Shown here: piece by piece, positions 12,291 through 19,457 of the stretch
How the letters are laid out: every line of letters begins with the position of its first letter
How positions within the stretch are numbered: position 1 is the stretch's first letter
Assembly (NCBI RefSeq): GCF_001735805.1
Contig: NZ_CP017248.1
Location: 2,418,001 to 2,482,000, forward strand
Origin: Streptomyces fodineus
GTDB taxonomy: Bacteria > Actinomycetota > Actinomycetes > Streptomycetales > Streptomycetaceae
DNA: 64,000 bases
Direction of reading: 5' to 3'
Notes under the pieces: model-generated
Database searches by the model: none
What the model was told of the DNA's origin: nothing
What the model saw: only the letters and a program-made list of their open reading frames with translations
Position numbers and translations under genes: made by a program

Positions 12291-12503
12291 TCAGCCGCCC
12301 ATGGCGCGGACCAGACTGGCCGGCCGCATGTCCGTCCAGTACTCGTTGATGTGGTCGAGGCACTCCTGCCGGTCCGCCGCGCCGTGCCGCACGGTCCAGC
12401 CGGCCGGCACCTCGGCGAACGCGGGCCACAGGGAGTACTGGCCCTCGTCGTTGATGAGTACGTAGTAGCGTGCGCCGTCGTCCTCGAAGGGATTGGTGGC
12501 CAT
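12291..12503 (-). CDS. MbtH-family NRPS accessory protein
   Basis: This 70-residue protein has the full MbtH signature: NPFEDD at the N-terminus, NDEGQYSLWP, PAGWTVRHG, and a C-terminal block CLDHINEYWTDMRPASL. The three conserved Trp residues are present. MbtH proteins bind adenylation domains and are needed for folding or activity of many of them, so it most likely serves the serine, Gly-like or Phe-like A domains encoded just downstream. An AAAGG ribosome site lies upstream of the ATG. It is the last gene of the long polyketide run before the hairpin. Confidence 0.97.
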   Translation of the reverse strand: MATNPFEDDGARYYVLINDEGQYSLWPAFAEVPAGWTVRHGAADRQECLDHINEYWTDMRPASLVRAMGG

Positions 12504-12571
12504 GACTGTGTTCGCCTTTCTCTGCGACTGCTCTGCTTTTCAATAAGGCCTTACGGTGCTTTACGTGCCGG

Positions 12572-13195
12572 TCAGGCGGCGGCCTTCGACCGTACCGAGT
12601 CGATGAATCCGGGCAGTCGGTCGACGCCCCAGTACTTGTCGAATCCGACGATGAAGAAGGGAACGCCGAACACCCCGTCCCGGTGCAGTGAGTTCAGCGC
12701 CTGAAGGCCCTTCTCCCGAATGCCGGGATCGTCGTGCGCGTGTTCCAGGACGAACGGATCGACGCCGATGTCCCGGCCGATGCGGGCCATCGTCCGGGGA
12801 TCGGAGATGTCCTCGCCGCGCTCCCAGCGCGCCCGGTAGGTCTCGGCGATGAACGCGCGCCCGGCGCCGAGTTCCTCGGCGGCGAGATAGGCGAGGTGCG
12901 AGACCTCCCAGCGCGGCGCGGGGTCCACCGGCCAGACCATCTCCAGGCCGCGCGCCCGGGCGAGGCGGCGCACGTCCTGGAGGATGTACAGGTGCTTCTC
13001 CTTCGACATGGGGACGTACGGCAGCCTGACGTTGCCGCGCTCCAGTTCGTCCAGGGCCGGCTGGTCGGGCTCCCAGAACGGCAGCCACTCCAGGCCCTCG
13101 GCGACGTCCGGGTAGTGGTCCAGCAGGTCCCGGTAGGCCATCCAGGAGTAGGGACTGCGGAAGGAGAAGTACCAGCGCGGTCCGCGTCGTGCCAT
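12572..13195 (-). CDS. DsbA-family / 2-hydroxychromene-2-carboxylate isomerase-like protein
   Basis: The ~207 residues have the thioredoxin-fold HCCA-isomerase/FrnE pattern: WYFSFRSPYSWMAYRDLL at the N-terminus, a helical middle (SKEKHLYILQDVRRLARARGL) and a C-terminal GVFGVPFFIVGFDKYWGVDRL. The SPYSWM motif replaces the CxxC of true disulfide oxidoreductases, so a redox role is unlikely. HCCA isomerases use glutathione to isomerise double bonds. From memory, relatives occur in cinnamoyl-lipid clusters, where they are linked to E/Z isomerisation of the polyene, which would suit this position between the ketoreductase and the NRPS genes. I start at the ATG giving MARRGPRWYF. A longer in-frame extension runs into the ketoreductase gene and is not credible. 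Confidence 0.85.
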   Translation of the reverse strand: MARRGPRWYFSFRSPYSWMAYRDLLDHYPDVAEGLEWLPFWEPDQPALDELERGNVRLPYVPMSKEKHLYILQDVRRLARARGLEMVWPVDPAPRWEVSHLAYLAAEELGAGRAFIAETYRARWERGEDISDPRTMARIGRDIGVDPFVLEHAHDDPGIREKGLQALNSLHRDGVFGVPFFIVGFDKYWGVDRLPGFIDSVRSKAAA

Positions 13196-13245
13196 CACCG
13201 CCTCCAACTGTCGTGTGCGCACGGGTGGTTCGGGGATCTTCGGGT

Positions 13246-13992
13246 TCAGAGGGTGATGCCGCCGTCGATCTGCAGCACGGCGCCGGTGATGTACGCGGCC
13301 CGGTCCGAGACCAGGTAGGCGACCAGGTCGGCGACCTCCTCGGCGGTGCCCATGCGGCGCAGCGGTACGGCGGCGAGGGCTTCCCCCCGGGCCTTGTCGT
13401 TCATCTCGGCGACCATGTCGGTGTCGATGAAGCCGGGGGCGACGGCGTTGACCCGGATGCCCGCCCGCCCGGTCTCCTTGGCCAGGGCCCGGGAGAAGCC
13501 GATGATCCCGGCCTTGGAGGCGGAGTAGTTGGTCTGGGTGGCGTGGCCGTGGACCCCGGCGACAGACGAGATGTTGACGACGGCTCCGCCGCGCCGCTTC
13601 ATCATGCCGAAGACCGCGGCACGGCAGACGTGGTAGACGCCGTCGAGGTTGGTGTCCATCACCTGCCGCCACTGGTCGTCGGTCATGAGGACGAGCGGGT
13701 TGTCGCGGGTGATGCCGGCGGCGGTGACGACGGCGTCGAGGGCGCCCAGGTCCGCTTCGGCCGCCTCGACCCAGGCCCGTACGGCGGCGCCGTCGGCGAC
13801 GTCCACGCGGGTGCCGGCGATCCGGACGCCGTACTCCTCGCCCTCCTTCTCCAAGGTGCGGGCCGCGGTGTCGTCCGAGCGGTAGCAGAAGGCGACGTCG
13901 AAGCCGTCGCGGGCGAGCGCGCGGACGGTGGCCCGCCCGATGCCGCGCGAGCCGCCGGTGACGAGCGCCACCCGGTTGCTGCTCTCAGTCAT
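13246..13992 (-). CDS. FabG-type 3-oxoacyl-ACP ketoreductase
   Basis: This 248-residue short-chain dehydrogenase has the cofactor motif TGGSRGIG, the NNAG-equivalent TAAG, catalytic Ser in NISSVAG, YxxxK as YSASK, and the C-terminal PGFIDTDM typical of FabG proteins. In a highly reducing type II PKS one ketoreductase reduces the beta-keto group after each condensation with NADPH. It sits directly after the two hotdog dehydratase genes, completing the reduce-dehydrate pair for polyene formation. GAAAGAGA precedes the ATG. There is no enoylreductase gene in the cluster, consistent with retained double bonds. Confidence 0.95.
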   Translation of the reverse strand: MTESSNRVALVTGGSRGIGRATVRALARDGFDVAFCYRSDDTAARTLEKEGEEYGVRIAGTRVDVADGAAVRAWVEAAEADLGALDAVVTAAGITRDNPLVLMTDDQWRQVMDTNLDGVYHVCRAAVFGMMKRRGGAVVNISSVAGVHGHATQTNYSASKAGIIGFSRALAKETGRAGIRVNAVAPGFIDTDMVAEMNDKARGEALAAVPLRRMGTAEEVADLVAYLVSDRAAYITGAVLQIDGGITL

Positions 13993-14016
13993 GGATGTCT
14001 CTTTCGTGAGGGCCTG

Positions 14017-14496
14017 TCAGGCGCCTTCGGGGCGCAGGGCGGAGGCGGGGCGGAAGGCCATGACGATGCGTTCCACGGTCATCACCGGTTCGCCCGCGGA
14101 GTGGCACTCGCCCTCGAACAGCACGGTGTCGTCGACCCTGCGGTCCAGCCGGACGCGGTGCTCCAGGACCTCGCCGGGCAGCACCGGGCGGTGGAAGGCG
14201 ACACCGGTCATCCCGCCGAAGAGCATCACCTGGCCGCGCAGCACGTCCGGGTTGGGGGCGTCCCAGGTGGCGAGGACGCCGGCGGCCTGGCACCAGGACT
14301 CCACCAGGAGCGCGGGCGGGTAGGCGAAGTCCCGGTCGGGGGTTTCGGGGCCGAGTTTCTCGTACCAGGGCTCGTTGCAGGTGACCGCCTTCAGGGCGAC
14401 CAGCCGCTCGCCGGGTACGACGTCGACGAGCCGGTCCACCAGCAGCATCGGGAAGCGGTGCGGCAGCCGGGCCCGGATCTCGCGCTGGCCGGTCAT
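14017..14496 (-). CDS. FabZ-like hotdog protein lacking the catalytic His (second dehydratase subunit)
   Basis: The ~159 residues open with LPHRFPMLLVDRLVD, the classic FabZ N-terminal motif. The active-site helix reads FAYPPALLVESW: the glutamate is kept, but the His of the usual HFPGxPVMPG loop is gone and the loop carries an insertion. The upstream neighbour has the opposite arrangement, an intact His loop. Heterodimeric dehydratases of this kind (ApeI:ApeP) are known from arylpolyene synthesis, so I read the two as partners acting on 3-hydroxyacyl-ACP. The start overlaps the TGA of that neighbour (ATGA), so the subunits are probably made in equal amounts. Non-catalytic thioesterase-like use is the main alternative. 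Confidence 0.85.
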   Translation of the reverse strand: MTGQREIRARLPHRFPMLLVDRLVDVVPGERLVALKAVTCNEPWYEKLGPETPDRDFAYPPALLVESWCQAAGVLATWDAPNPDVLRGQVMLFGGMTGVAFHRPVLPGEVLEHRVRLDRRVDDTVLFEGECHSAGEPVMTVERIVMAFRPASALRPEGA

Positions 14497-14894
14497 GCCG
14501 CCGCCTCCCCGGCCGGCCGGCGGGCGTAGCGCAGCCGGACGCTCGCGGCCGGTCCGCGCGCGGTGCTGAGCCTGGCCCGGCACTGCCAGTCGCCGTCCGG
14601 GGTCCGCTGCCATGCCATGGCGATGTCGACCCGGTCGCCGGGGAAGACCGGTCCGGTGAACCGGGTCGACTCCACGGCGGCCAGCGCGGTGCCCTTGGCG
14701 CCGTCGGGGGCGGTGGCGAGGGCACCCTGGTGGGTGCACTCCACGAGGCAGACGCCGGGGAAGATCGGGAAGCCGGGGTAGTGGCCGGGCAGCACGGTCT
14801 CGGCGGCGTCCACCGTGAAGCGGGCCGCGGTGGCGAACTCCCCGTCGCCGGGGAGCACCTCCACGGCCCCCGCGAGCGGACTGGCGCCGGTCAT
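14493..14894 (-). CDS. FabA/FabZ-like hotdog dehydratase with intact His/Glu loop
   Basis: This 133-residue protein contains GHYPGFPIFPGVCLVECTHQ, matching the FabZ active-site segment: His followed 14 residues later by Glu. The rest (STRFTGPVFPGDRVDIAM and the C-terminal strand) fits a single hotdog domain. It should remove water from 3-hydroxyacyl-ACP to give trans-2-enoyl-ACP. It overlaps the ACP gene upstream and the second hotdog gene downstream by ATGA junctions, making a tightly coupled ACP-DH-DH unit. The small size and paired gene argue for a heterodimer rather than the usual FabZ homohexamer. Confidence 0.88.
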   Translation of the reverse strand: MTGASPLAGAVEVLPGDGEFATAARFTVDAAETVLPGHYPGFPIFPGVCLVECTHQGALATAPDGAKGTALAAVESTRFTGPVFPGDRVDIAMAWQRTPDGDWQCRARLSTARGPAASVRLRYARRPAGEAAA

Positions 14895-15142
14895 CAGGCC
14901 ACCCGCGCCATGCCGAGCTTGCCGAGCAGCAGGTCGTAGGCGCTCTGCAGGGTGACGATCTGCTTCAGGTCGGACTCCGGCAGCTTGATGCCGTACTTCT
15001 TCTCCAGGATCACGACGACCTCGAGGGCCATCAGGGAGTCGACCTCCAGGTCGTCGACGAACCGGGCGTCGTCGGTCACCTCGGTGACGTCGACGTCGAG
15101 CACCTGCGCCACGAGGGCGCGCAGTTCTTCCTTGTCCAGCAC
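14894..15142 (-). CDS. Acyl carrier protein (second ACP of the type II PKS)
   Basis: This 82-residue acidic protein has the carrier motif DLEVDSLMALEVV, with the phosphopantetheine Ser near residue 38, and a FabF-system ACP fold (LDVDVTEVTDDARF before it, PESDLKQIVTLQSAYDLL after it). It would carry the growing polyene chain between ketosynthase, ketoreductase and dehydratase. A GTG start is preceded by GGAAAGGA. It is the second ACP in the cluster; having two suggests separate priming and extension, or separate partners for the two ketosynthase pairs. Confidence 0.95.
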   Translation of the reverse strand: MLDKEELRALVAQVLDVDVTEVTDDARFVDDLEVDSLMALEVVVILEKKYGIKLPESDLKQIVTLQSAYDLLLGKLGMARVA

Positions 15143-15190
15143 GGTCGGGGTCCTTTCCGGAAACGTTCGGGAGGGGGCGGGAGACGGGGT

Positions 15191-16330
15191 TCAGCGCAGC
15201 CGGAGCAGGGCGCAGCCGACGCTGCCGGTGCGGTCCACGGAGGTGATCACGCCGATGCGGCCGGCCGCCTGCTGCGGCCGGTCCGCGGCGAACGCGAGGA
15301 GGGCGGCGGCCTGGAAGGCGGCCGCGGCGGCGCCCGTGTCGCCGATCAGCGGGGCGGGCGTCAGGTCGGCGGGGCCCGCGGTGCCGAGCACCTCGTGCAC
15401 CGCCTCGGTCTCGGCTCCGCCCGCGCGGCCGGGCGCGCCGGAGCGGGCGACGGCCGCCACGTCGGCGGGCGTGGCACCGGCCCGGTGCAGCGCGGAGCGC
15501 AGGCAGGTCACGAGGGCCGGGCGCGGGTCGGCGCCGTCGAGGACGACGCCGAGCTCGACGGCGAGGATCTCGGCGAGCACGGGCTGCCCGGCGTCCTCGG
15601 GGGCCCGCGGTTCGACCAGGAGCATCGCGCAGCCCTCGCCGAGCGGCGGGACCGCCCCCTCGGCGCTGTCGGCGCTGTCGGTACCGTCGAGGCAGCGGTG
15701 CTCCAGCCAGGCGCGGGCCGGTGAGAACTCCTCGGCCGCCCCGCACAGCACGGTGCGTGCGCGGCCCGAACCGAGCAGCCGCCGCGCGTAGTTGAGGGCG
15801 TGCAGGCCCGCCGCGCGGCCACCGGCGATGGTCGCGTTGGGGCCCTTGAGCTGGTACCAGATGGCGCTCTGCCCGGCGGCGCAGTTCATCACGGTGTTGG
15901 GGAAGCGCGCCGGGTCGACGAAGAAGGGCTGCTCGCCGGTGAGCGAGTCCCGGGTGAAGTCCATCATCGACTGGGCGCTGCCGGTGGTGGTGCCGAGGGT
16001 GAACGCGGCGCCCTCGCCGGTCCCCACGGCCCGGTTGCGCTCGGCGTCGTCGAGCAGTGCGCCGACGGCGGTGACCGCGAGCCCGGTGACCCGGTCCATG
16101 GACCGGGTGCCCTTCTTGCCGAGCACCTCGCGCACGCCGAAGCCGGGTACGACGCAGCCGACGCCGTCGGGGGTGGTGCCGTGCTCGGGGCCGAGGCCGG
16201 TGACGGTGCCGCGCCGCTCGCGCAGACCCGCGGCGTACGCGTCCCTGCCGATGCCGTACGGCGACACGGCCGACCAGGCGGTGATCACCGGGTGGCCGGT
16301 GTCCGTGACGAGAGTGGTCATGACCGTCAC
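15191..16330 (-). CDS. Degenerate ketosynthase, chain-length-factor-like (no Cys-His-His)
   Basis: The 379-residue protein keeps the thiolase fold motifs of a ketosynthase (FPNTVMNCAAGQSAIWYQ, LKGPNATIAGGRAAGLHALN, LCGAAEEFSPA, GEGCAMLLVEP). Where the nucleophile elbow should read TAC, however, it has GGR (Arg near residue 170). The HGTGT motif is replaced by ARSGAPGR and the KSxxGH motif by IGDTGAAAAAFQ. It therefore cannot condense by the normal mechanism and is best seen as a CLF-like partner, comparable to the extra KS-like proteins of arylpolyene clusters. The Cys in NCAAGQ is an upstream conserved position, not the active site. GTG start with AAAGGA upstream. Confidence 0.85.
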   Translation of the reverse strand: MTVMTTLVTDTGHPVITAWSAVSPYGIGRDAYAAGLRERRGTVTGLGPEHGTTPDGVGCVVPGFGVREVLGKKGTRSMDRVTGLAVTAVGALLDDAERNRAVGTGEGAAFTLGTTTGSAQSMMDFTRDSLTGEQPFFVDPARFPNTVMNCAAGQSAIWYQLKGPNATIAGGRAAGLHALNYARRLLGSGRARTVLCGAAEEFSPARAWLEHRCLDGTDSADSAEGAVPPLGEGCAMLLVEPRAPEDAGQPVLAEILAVELGVVLDGADPRPALVTCLRSALHRAGATPADVAAVARSGAPGRAGGAETEAVHEVLGTAGPADLTPAPLIGDTGAAAAAFQAAALLAFAADRPQQAAGRIGVITSVDRTGSVGCALLRLR

Positions 16331-16397
16331 GTGGTCCTTTCTGTGGGAACGGCTCAGAGGTTCGGGGGCCGGGGACCGGGCGAGGCCGGTCGTCGGG

Positions 16398-16799
16398 TCA
16401 GAGGAAGAAGACCATCCGGTACTCCGCCCAGCGCGCGGCCACTTCGCCGTCCCGGGCCAGCCGGATGCCGGCGAGCGGCGGGCGCGGGGAGCCGAGTGCC
16501 GTGAGCGCGGGCTCCTCGACCCAGACGCCGACGCCCGCTTCGAGCAGCGAACGCAGTCCCGCGCGGGGGTCGGTGAGGGTGTCGAGGGTGCGGGCGCCGA
16601 TGCGCAGGGCCGGGGGCGGCGGTGCGTCGAGCGCGTACCCGACGGCCGTGCCGCGCAGCAGGATGTCCAGGCCGCCGAGCTGGCGGTGCAGTTCGGTGGC
16701 GAGGTACAGCTCGTCGAAGAACTGCTTGTCCAGGGCGCCCCGGTAGCCGCGCTCCACGATCGCCAGCACCCGCTGCTCCCCGTCAGCCTGATCCGACAT
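16398..16799 (-). CDS. DsrE/TusC-like small protein (third of a trio)
   Basis: This 133-residue protein starts QRVLAIVERGYRGALDKQFFDELYLATELHRQLGGLDILLRGTAVGYAL. The strand, helix and strand pattern resembles the DsrE/DsrF superfamily, in which small alpha/beta proteins form hexamers that pass persulfide sulfur (TusBCD, DsrEFH). No Cys is present in it, as in some DsrF/TusC-like subunits. It overlaps the TTA-containing DsrE-like gene upstream by ATGA and lies before the degenerate ketosynthase. Family placement rests on pattern reading only. A sulfur-relay role in this cluster is inference, and a non-sulfur structural role is possible. Confidence 0.6.
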   Translation of the reverse strand: MSDQADGEQRVLAIVERGYRGALDKQFFDELYLATELHRQLGGLDILLRGTAVGYALDAPPPPALRIGARTLDTLTDPRAGLRSLLEAGVGVWVEEPALTALGSPRPPLAGIRLARDGEVAARWAEYRMVFFL

Positions 16800-17206
16800 C
16801 AGATCACCCCGATCAGCAGCGTCTTGTCGGCGGCGGCGACGTTCGCGGCGTAGCCGGCCGGCGGGCGGAGCACCACCTGCGGCAGATGCTCCGCCACGCC
16901 CCGGTCGTCGCTGCAGAACCGGCAGCCGTACCAGTGCAGCCGGCCTGGGAAGGCGTCCAGTAACTCCTCCGCGAGGCCGGGCAGCGACGGGTAACTCCGG
17001 TTCCAGTCGGCCAGGTTGCGTGGCTTGTCCGGACCCTGCGCCCGCTGGGTCAGCAGCGTGGCGTACCCGCACGTCCACACCTGGACGGCGGCGCCGCGCT
17101 CCAGCAGCGCCTGGGTGAGGCGCAGGGCGGTGGTGACCTGGTCACCCGCGTGCGGCGCGCCCATGAGCGTCAGGAGCACATCGGTGTGCGGAATCTGCCT
17201 GGCCAC
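16799..17206 (-). CDS. DsrE/TusD-like small protein with conserved Cys (second of a trio); contains a TTA codon
   Basis: The 135 residues read as a DsrE-family domain: VLLTLMGAPHAGDQVTTALRLTQALLERGAAVQVWTCGYATLL. A Cys-containing loop HWYGCRFCSDDRGVAEHL sits where TusD/DsrE proteins carry the sulfur-accepting cysteine, followed by the C-terminal strand KTLLIGVI. The GTG start directly follows the TAA of the upstream gene, and the stop overlaps the downstream start. A leucine TTA codon (complement of 16961-16963, in EELLD) would make translation depend on the bldA tRNA, delaying expression to development. The likely role is sulfur transfer with its two neighbours, by analogy with TusBCD; the acceptor is unknown. 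Confidence 0.68.
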   Translation of the reverse strand: MARQIPHTDVLLTLMGAPHAGDQVTTALRLTQALLERGAAVQVWTCGYATLLTQRAQGPDKPRNLADWNRSYPSLPGLAEELLDAFPGRLHWYGCRFCSDDRGVAEHLPQVVLRPPAGYAANVAAADKTLLIGVI

Positions 17207-17569
17207 TTAATGCCACACCACCCGGACCGCCGGATCGAGGATCCAGCCCGCCACCACGTCCATGCCGACGACGCGCAGTTCGGGCCTGAGGCCGGCGGTG
17301 TCCAGCCCGTGCTGGGCGAGGGAGAAACTGTCCGCCGCGAGCACCCCGCCCTCCTTCTGGAACCGGTCCAGATCGGCGTCGCTGCCCGGCACCGCCAGCA
17401 CGACGCCGTCCTGGACCAGGAAGAGCAGAGCGGACTGCCCGGTGATCACCTGGGTGACCGCGTCACGCCGGAAACCGGTGTCCGCGGCCGCGCGTCCCTG
17501 GCTCTCGATGAGCAGCAGCCGCGGAGCGCTGCTCTCCCAGTCGGTGCCGTTCACCACCTGCTCGGTCAC
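17207..17569 (-). CDS. DsrH/TusB-like small protein (first of a trio)
   Basis: These 120 residues carry the TusB/DsrH-like pattern: TQVITGQSALLFLVQDGVVLAVPGSD, then ADSFSLAQHGL and a C-terminal VVGMDVVAGWILDPAVRVVWH. The QDGV motif and terminal Trp match what I recall of TusB. The start is a GTG sharing GTGA with the stop of the double-hotdog gene, so the trio is translationally coupled to that enzyme. Three adjacent DsrE-superfamily genes of unlike sequence strongly suggest a hetero-oligomer of the TusBCD kind. Why a polyene-NRPS cluster should need one is unexplained. Family call moderate, function inferred. Confidence 0.62.
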   Translation of the reverse strand: MTEQVVNGTDWESSAPRLLLIESQGRAAADTGFRRDAVTQVITGQSALLFLVQDGVVLAVPGSDADLDRFQKEGGVLAADSFSLAQHGLDTAGLRPELRVVGMDVVAGWILDPAVRVVWH

Positions 17570-18537
17570 GCCGTTGGCGCCTTGCCGTTCAGCGCGTCGA
17601 GGACGCGCTGGTCGAAATTGACCAGCTTCCAGTCCCTGCGGTTCTCTATCAGGGCGTAGCCGTGGACGATGCGCCCGGTGGCGGTCTTGACCAGCTTGCC
17701 CTCGCGCAGCACGTACCAGTCCATGCGGGAGGTGTAGGTGAAGTCCTTGAAGACCTCCTCCACCGTGTAGACGGTGTACAGGTCCTCCTCCATCAGCGCC
17801 TCGTCGAGGATGCGGATGTCGGAGCGGGGCACGACGGGGATCCAGCGGCGATCGTCCAGCAGGGTCTTGATGGAGATGCCGCGGTCGGCGACGAAGCGGT
17901 CCTTGCCCTCCTCCATGAGCCGGAGGTAGCCGGACATCTGGATGCGCTCGGTGAAGTGGCAGTACGGGTAGGGGATGTTCCACTTCCAGGCGTAGGCGTT
18001 CTGCCCGGCGGTGAGGGCGGCGAGGATCTCCTCCTCGGCCGGGGCCGCGGTGCCCGGCTCGCGCTCCAGGTCGTCGCCGAGGCGGGCGACGGCGAACCGG
18101 GCGAGCTGGCCGGGCACCTCGCCGGCCGCCTCCAGGTAGGTGTCGGTGCGCAGCGAGACGCGGACCTTGGAGGTGACGGCCTTGTGGATCTCGCCGTCGC
18201 GCTCGACCTGGACGGTCACCTTGAACCCGAGGGTGCTGTCCTCGTCCTTGGTCCAGGGCACGACCTGCGCCTCGGCGTGGTCGTCCATGTGGAAGGCGTG
18301 CAGGATGCGGGTGTCGATCGAGACCAGGTCCAGGCCGAGGCCGTGCTCCTCGTACAGCGCCCGGGCGGGCAGCCCGGCCTGCCGGAAGTGGTCCAGGACG
18401 GCTTCCTCGACGAGGTAGTTGACGTGCTTGAAGCCGATCCAGGTGCAGATGTTGGAGCCCTCGTAGCGGGGGCGCACCTGCGTGCTGGTGGCGGTGGTGA
18501 GCAGTGCCTTGACGGCGGTGTCCGTGACGAGGGTCAT
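17566..18537 (-). CDS. Double-hotdog acyl thioesterase / dehydratase-like protein
   Basis: The 323 residues look like two hotdog halves. The first contains ICTWIGFKHVNYLVEEAVLDHFRQ and FHMDDHAEAQVVPWTK. The second has CHFTERIQMSGYLRLMEEGKDRFVADRGI and a run resembling 4-hydroxybenzoyl-CoA thioesterases (SRMDWYVLREGKLVKTATGRIVHGYALI). It could hydrolyse or dehydrate acyl-ACP intermediates of the polyketide. It overlaps the alpha/beta-hydrolase gene (ATGA) and the DsrH-like gene (GTGA), so all of these are coupled. The exact reaction cannot be read from sequence; thioesterase is favoured because dedicated dehydratases are present elsewhere. Confidence 0.65.
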   Translation of the reverse strand: MTLVTDTAVKALLTTATSTQVRPRYEGSNICTWIGFKHVNYLVEEAVLDHFRQAGLPARALYEEHGLGLDLVSIDTRILHAFHMDDHAEAQVVPWTKDEDSTLGFKVTVQVERDGEIHKAVTSKVRVSLRTDTYLEAAGEVPGQLARFAVARLGDDLEREPGTAAPAEEEILAALTAGQNAYAWKWNIPYPYCHFTERIQMSGYLRLMEEGKDRFVADRGISIKTLLDDRRWIPVVPRSDIRILDEALMEEDLYTVYTVEEVFKDFTYTSRMDWYVLREGKLVKTATGRIVHGYALIENRRDWKLVNFDQRVLDALNGKAPTA

Positions 18538-19382
18538 CGCTGGGGCTCCAGGGCGGGGACGGGGGCGGCTCCCGCGTGCGGGGAGAGGCCCAGGGTCGAG
18601 TTGACGAAGCTGCTCACCTCGGCGGCGAAGTCCTCGGCCGCCTCGAGCATCGGGAAGTGTCCGCAGCCGGGCAGGATGCGGGCGGTGGCGTCGGGCAGCG
18701 CCCGGGCGAGCGCGAGGCTCTCCTCGGGGCGGGCGGCGAAGTCGGTCTCGCCGCCCAGGACCAGGGTGGGCACGGTGATACGGCCGGTCTCCAGCGCCGG
18801 GGTGCGCAGGTAGAGGTCGAAGAACCGCAGCCAGCCGTGCGGGCCGACCCGGTCGCGTACCCGTACGCCCATGGCCTGCTGGACGTCGGCGGGGAGCCGG
18901 CCGCCCGAGTGGACGCGGATCCCCTCCTCCATGATCAGATGGAAGTCGTTGAGGTAGTAGCTGATGGTGGTCCAGTCGAACTCCTCGGCGGCGCCCCGGT
19001 AGAAGGGCGACACCAGGACGAGAGCGCGGATGCCGAAGCGGCGCAGGGCGTCGACGCCGCCCCGCTGTGTCTGGTCGAGCAGGTCCAGCAGGACGTTGGC
19101 CGCCATGGAGTGGGCGACCACCACCTCGGCGCCCTTGGGTACGGCGGTCAGGGCCTGGGCGAGCCGGCCGCGCAGGTTGGGCTGCTCGCCCCAGTCGCCG
19201 ATGGTCTCGGTGCGCCAGGGCAGCCGGGCGGTCCACAGGCGCCACCCGGCCGGCAGCAGCGGCAGGGTGCGCTCCCAGACGCTGTCGTTGGCCGCCAGGC
19301 CGTGCAGCAGCAGGACGCGGGGGCCGCTGCCGTCGGTGCGCTGTTCGACGGAGACGGGTCGCAGGTCGATATGAGTGTTCAC
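18534..19382 (-). CDS. Alpha/beta hydrolase
   Basis: This 282-residue protein has the oxyanion segment LLLHGLAANDSVWE, a nucleophile elbow VVVAHSMAANVLL (Ser near residue 91, with Ala in place of both Gly positions of GxSxG), a charge-relay Asp in VLGGETDFAA and His in LPGCGHFPML. The triad is thus complete. It could release or proofread an acyl product, or cleave an ester. Position between the chain-length-factor-like gene and the double-hotdog gene ties it to the polyketide part. The non-standard elbow makes substrate prediction unsafe. A run of imperfect TCGCGGGTCC repeats lies just upstream of its start. Confidence 0.8.
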   Translation of the reverse strand: MNTHIDLRPVSVEQRTDGSGPRVLLLHGLAANDSVWERTLPLLPAGWRLWTARLPWRTETIGDWGEQPNLRGRLAQALTAVPKGAEVVVAHSMAANVLLDLLDQTQRGGVDALRRFGIRALVLVSPFYRGAAEEFDWTTISYYLNDFHLIMEEGIRVHSGGRLPADVQQAMGVRVRDRVGPHGWLRFFDLYLRTPALETGRITVPTLVLGGETDFAARPEESLALARALPDATARILPGCGHFPMLEAAEDFAAEVSSFVNSTLGLSPHAGAAPVPALEPQR

Positions 19383-19405
19383 CGGGATCTTCTCCTCGCC
19401 GGTTT

Positions 19406-19450
19406 CTCGCGGGTCCTCGCGGGTCCTCGCGGGGCCCTCGCGGGTTCCTC
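19406..19450. repeat. Short tandem repeat upstream of the hydrolase gene
   Basis: About four imperfect copies of a 10-11 base unit (TCGCGGGTCC) fill most of the 75-base gap between the degenerate ketosynthase gene and the hydrolase gene. Because it carries the hydrolase leader, slippage here could change spacing to the ribosome site. Confidence 0.6.
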
Positions 19451-19457
19451 GCCGGTG

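Noticed and set aside
12572..13672. 366-residue version of the DsbA-like protein
   Set aside because: The extra N-terminal part runs through the end of the ketoreductase gene and is Arg-rich; the homologous part begins at MARRGPRWYF.
15870..15900. Active-site Cys in the NCAAGQ motif of the ketosynthase-like protein
   Set aside because: In alignment with FabF this motif corresponds to the earlier conserved N-x-AAG segment. The true nucleophile position, after GPNATIA, is Arg.
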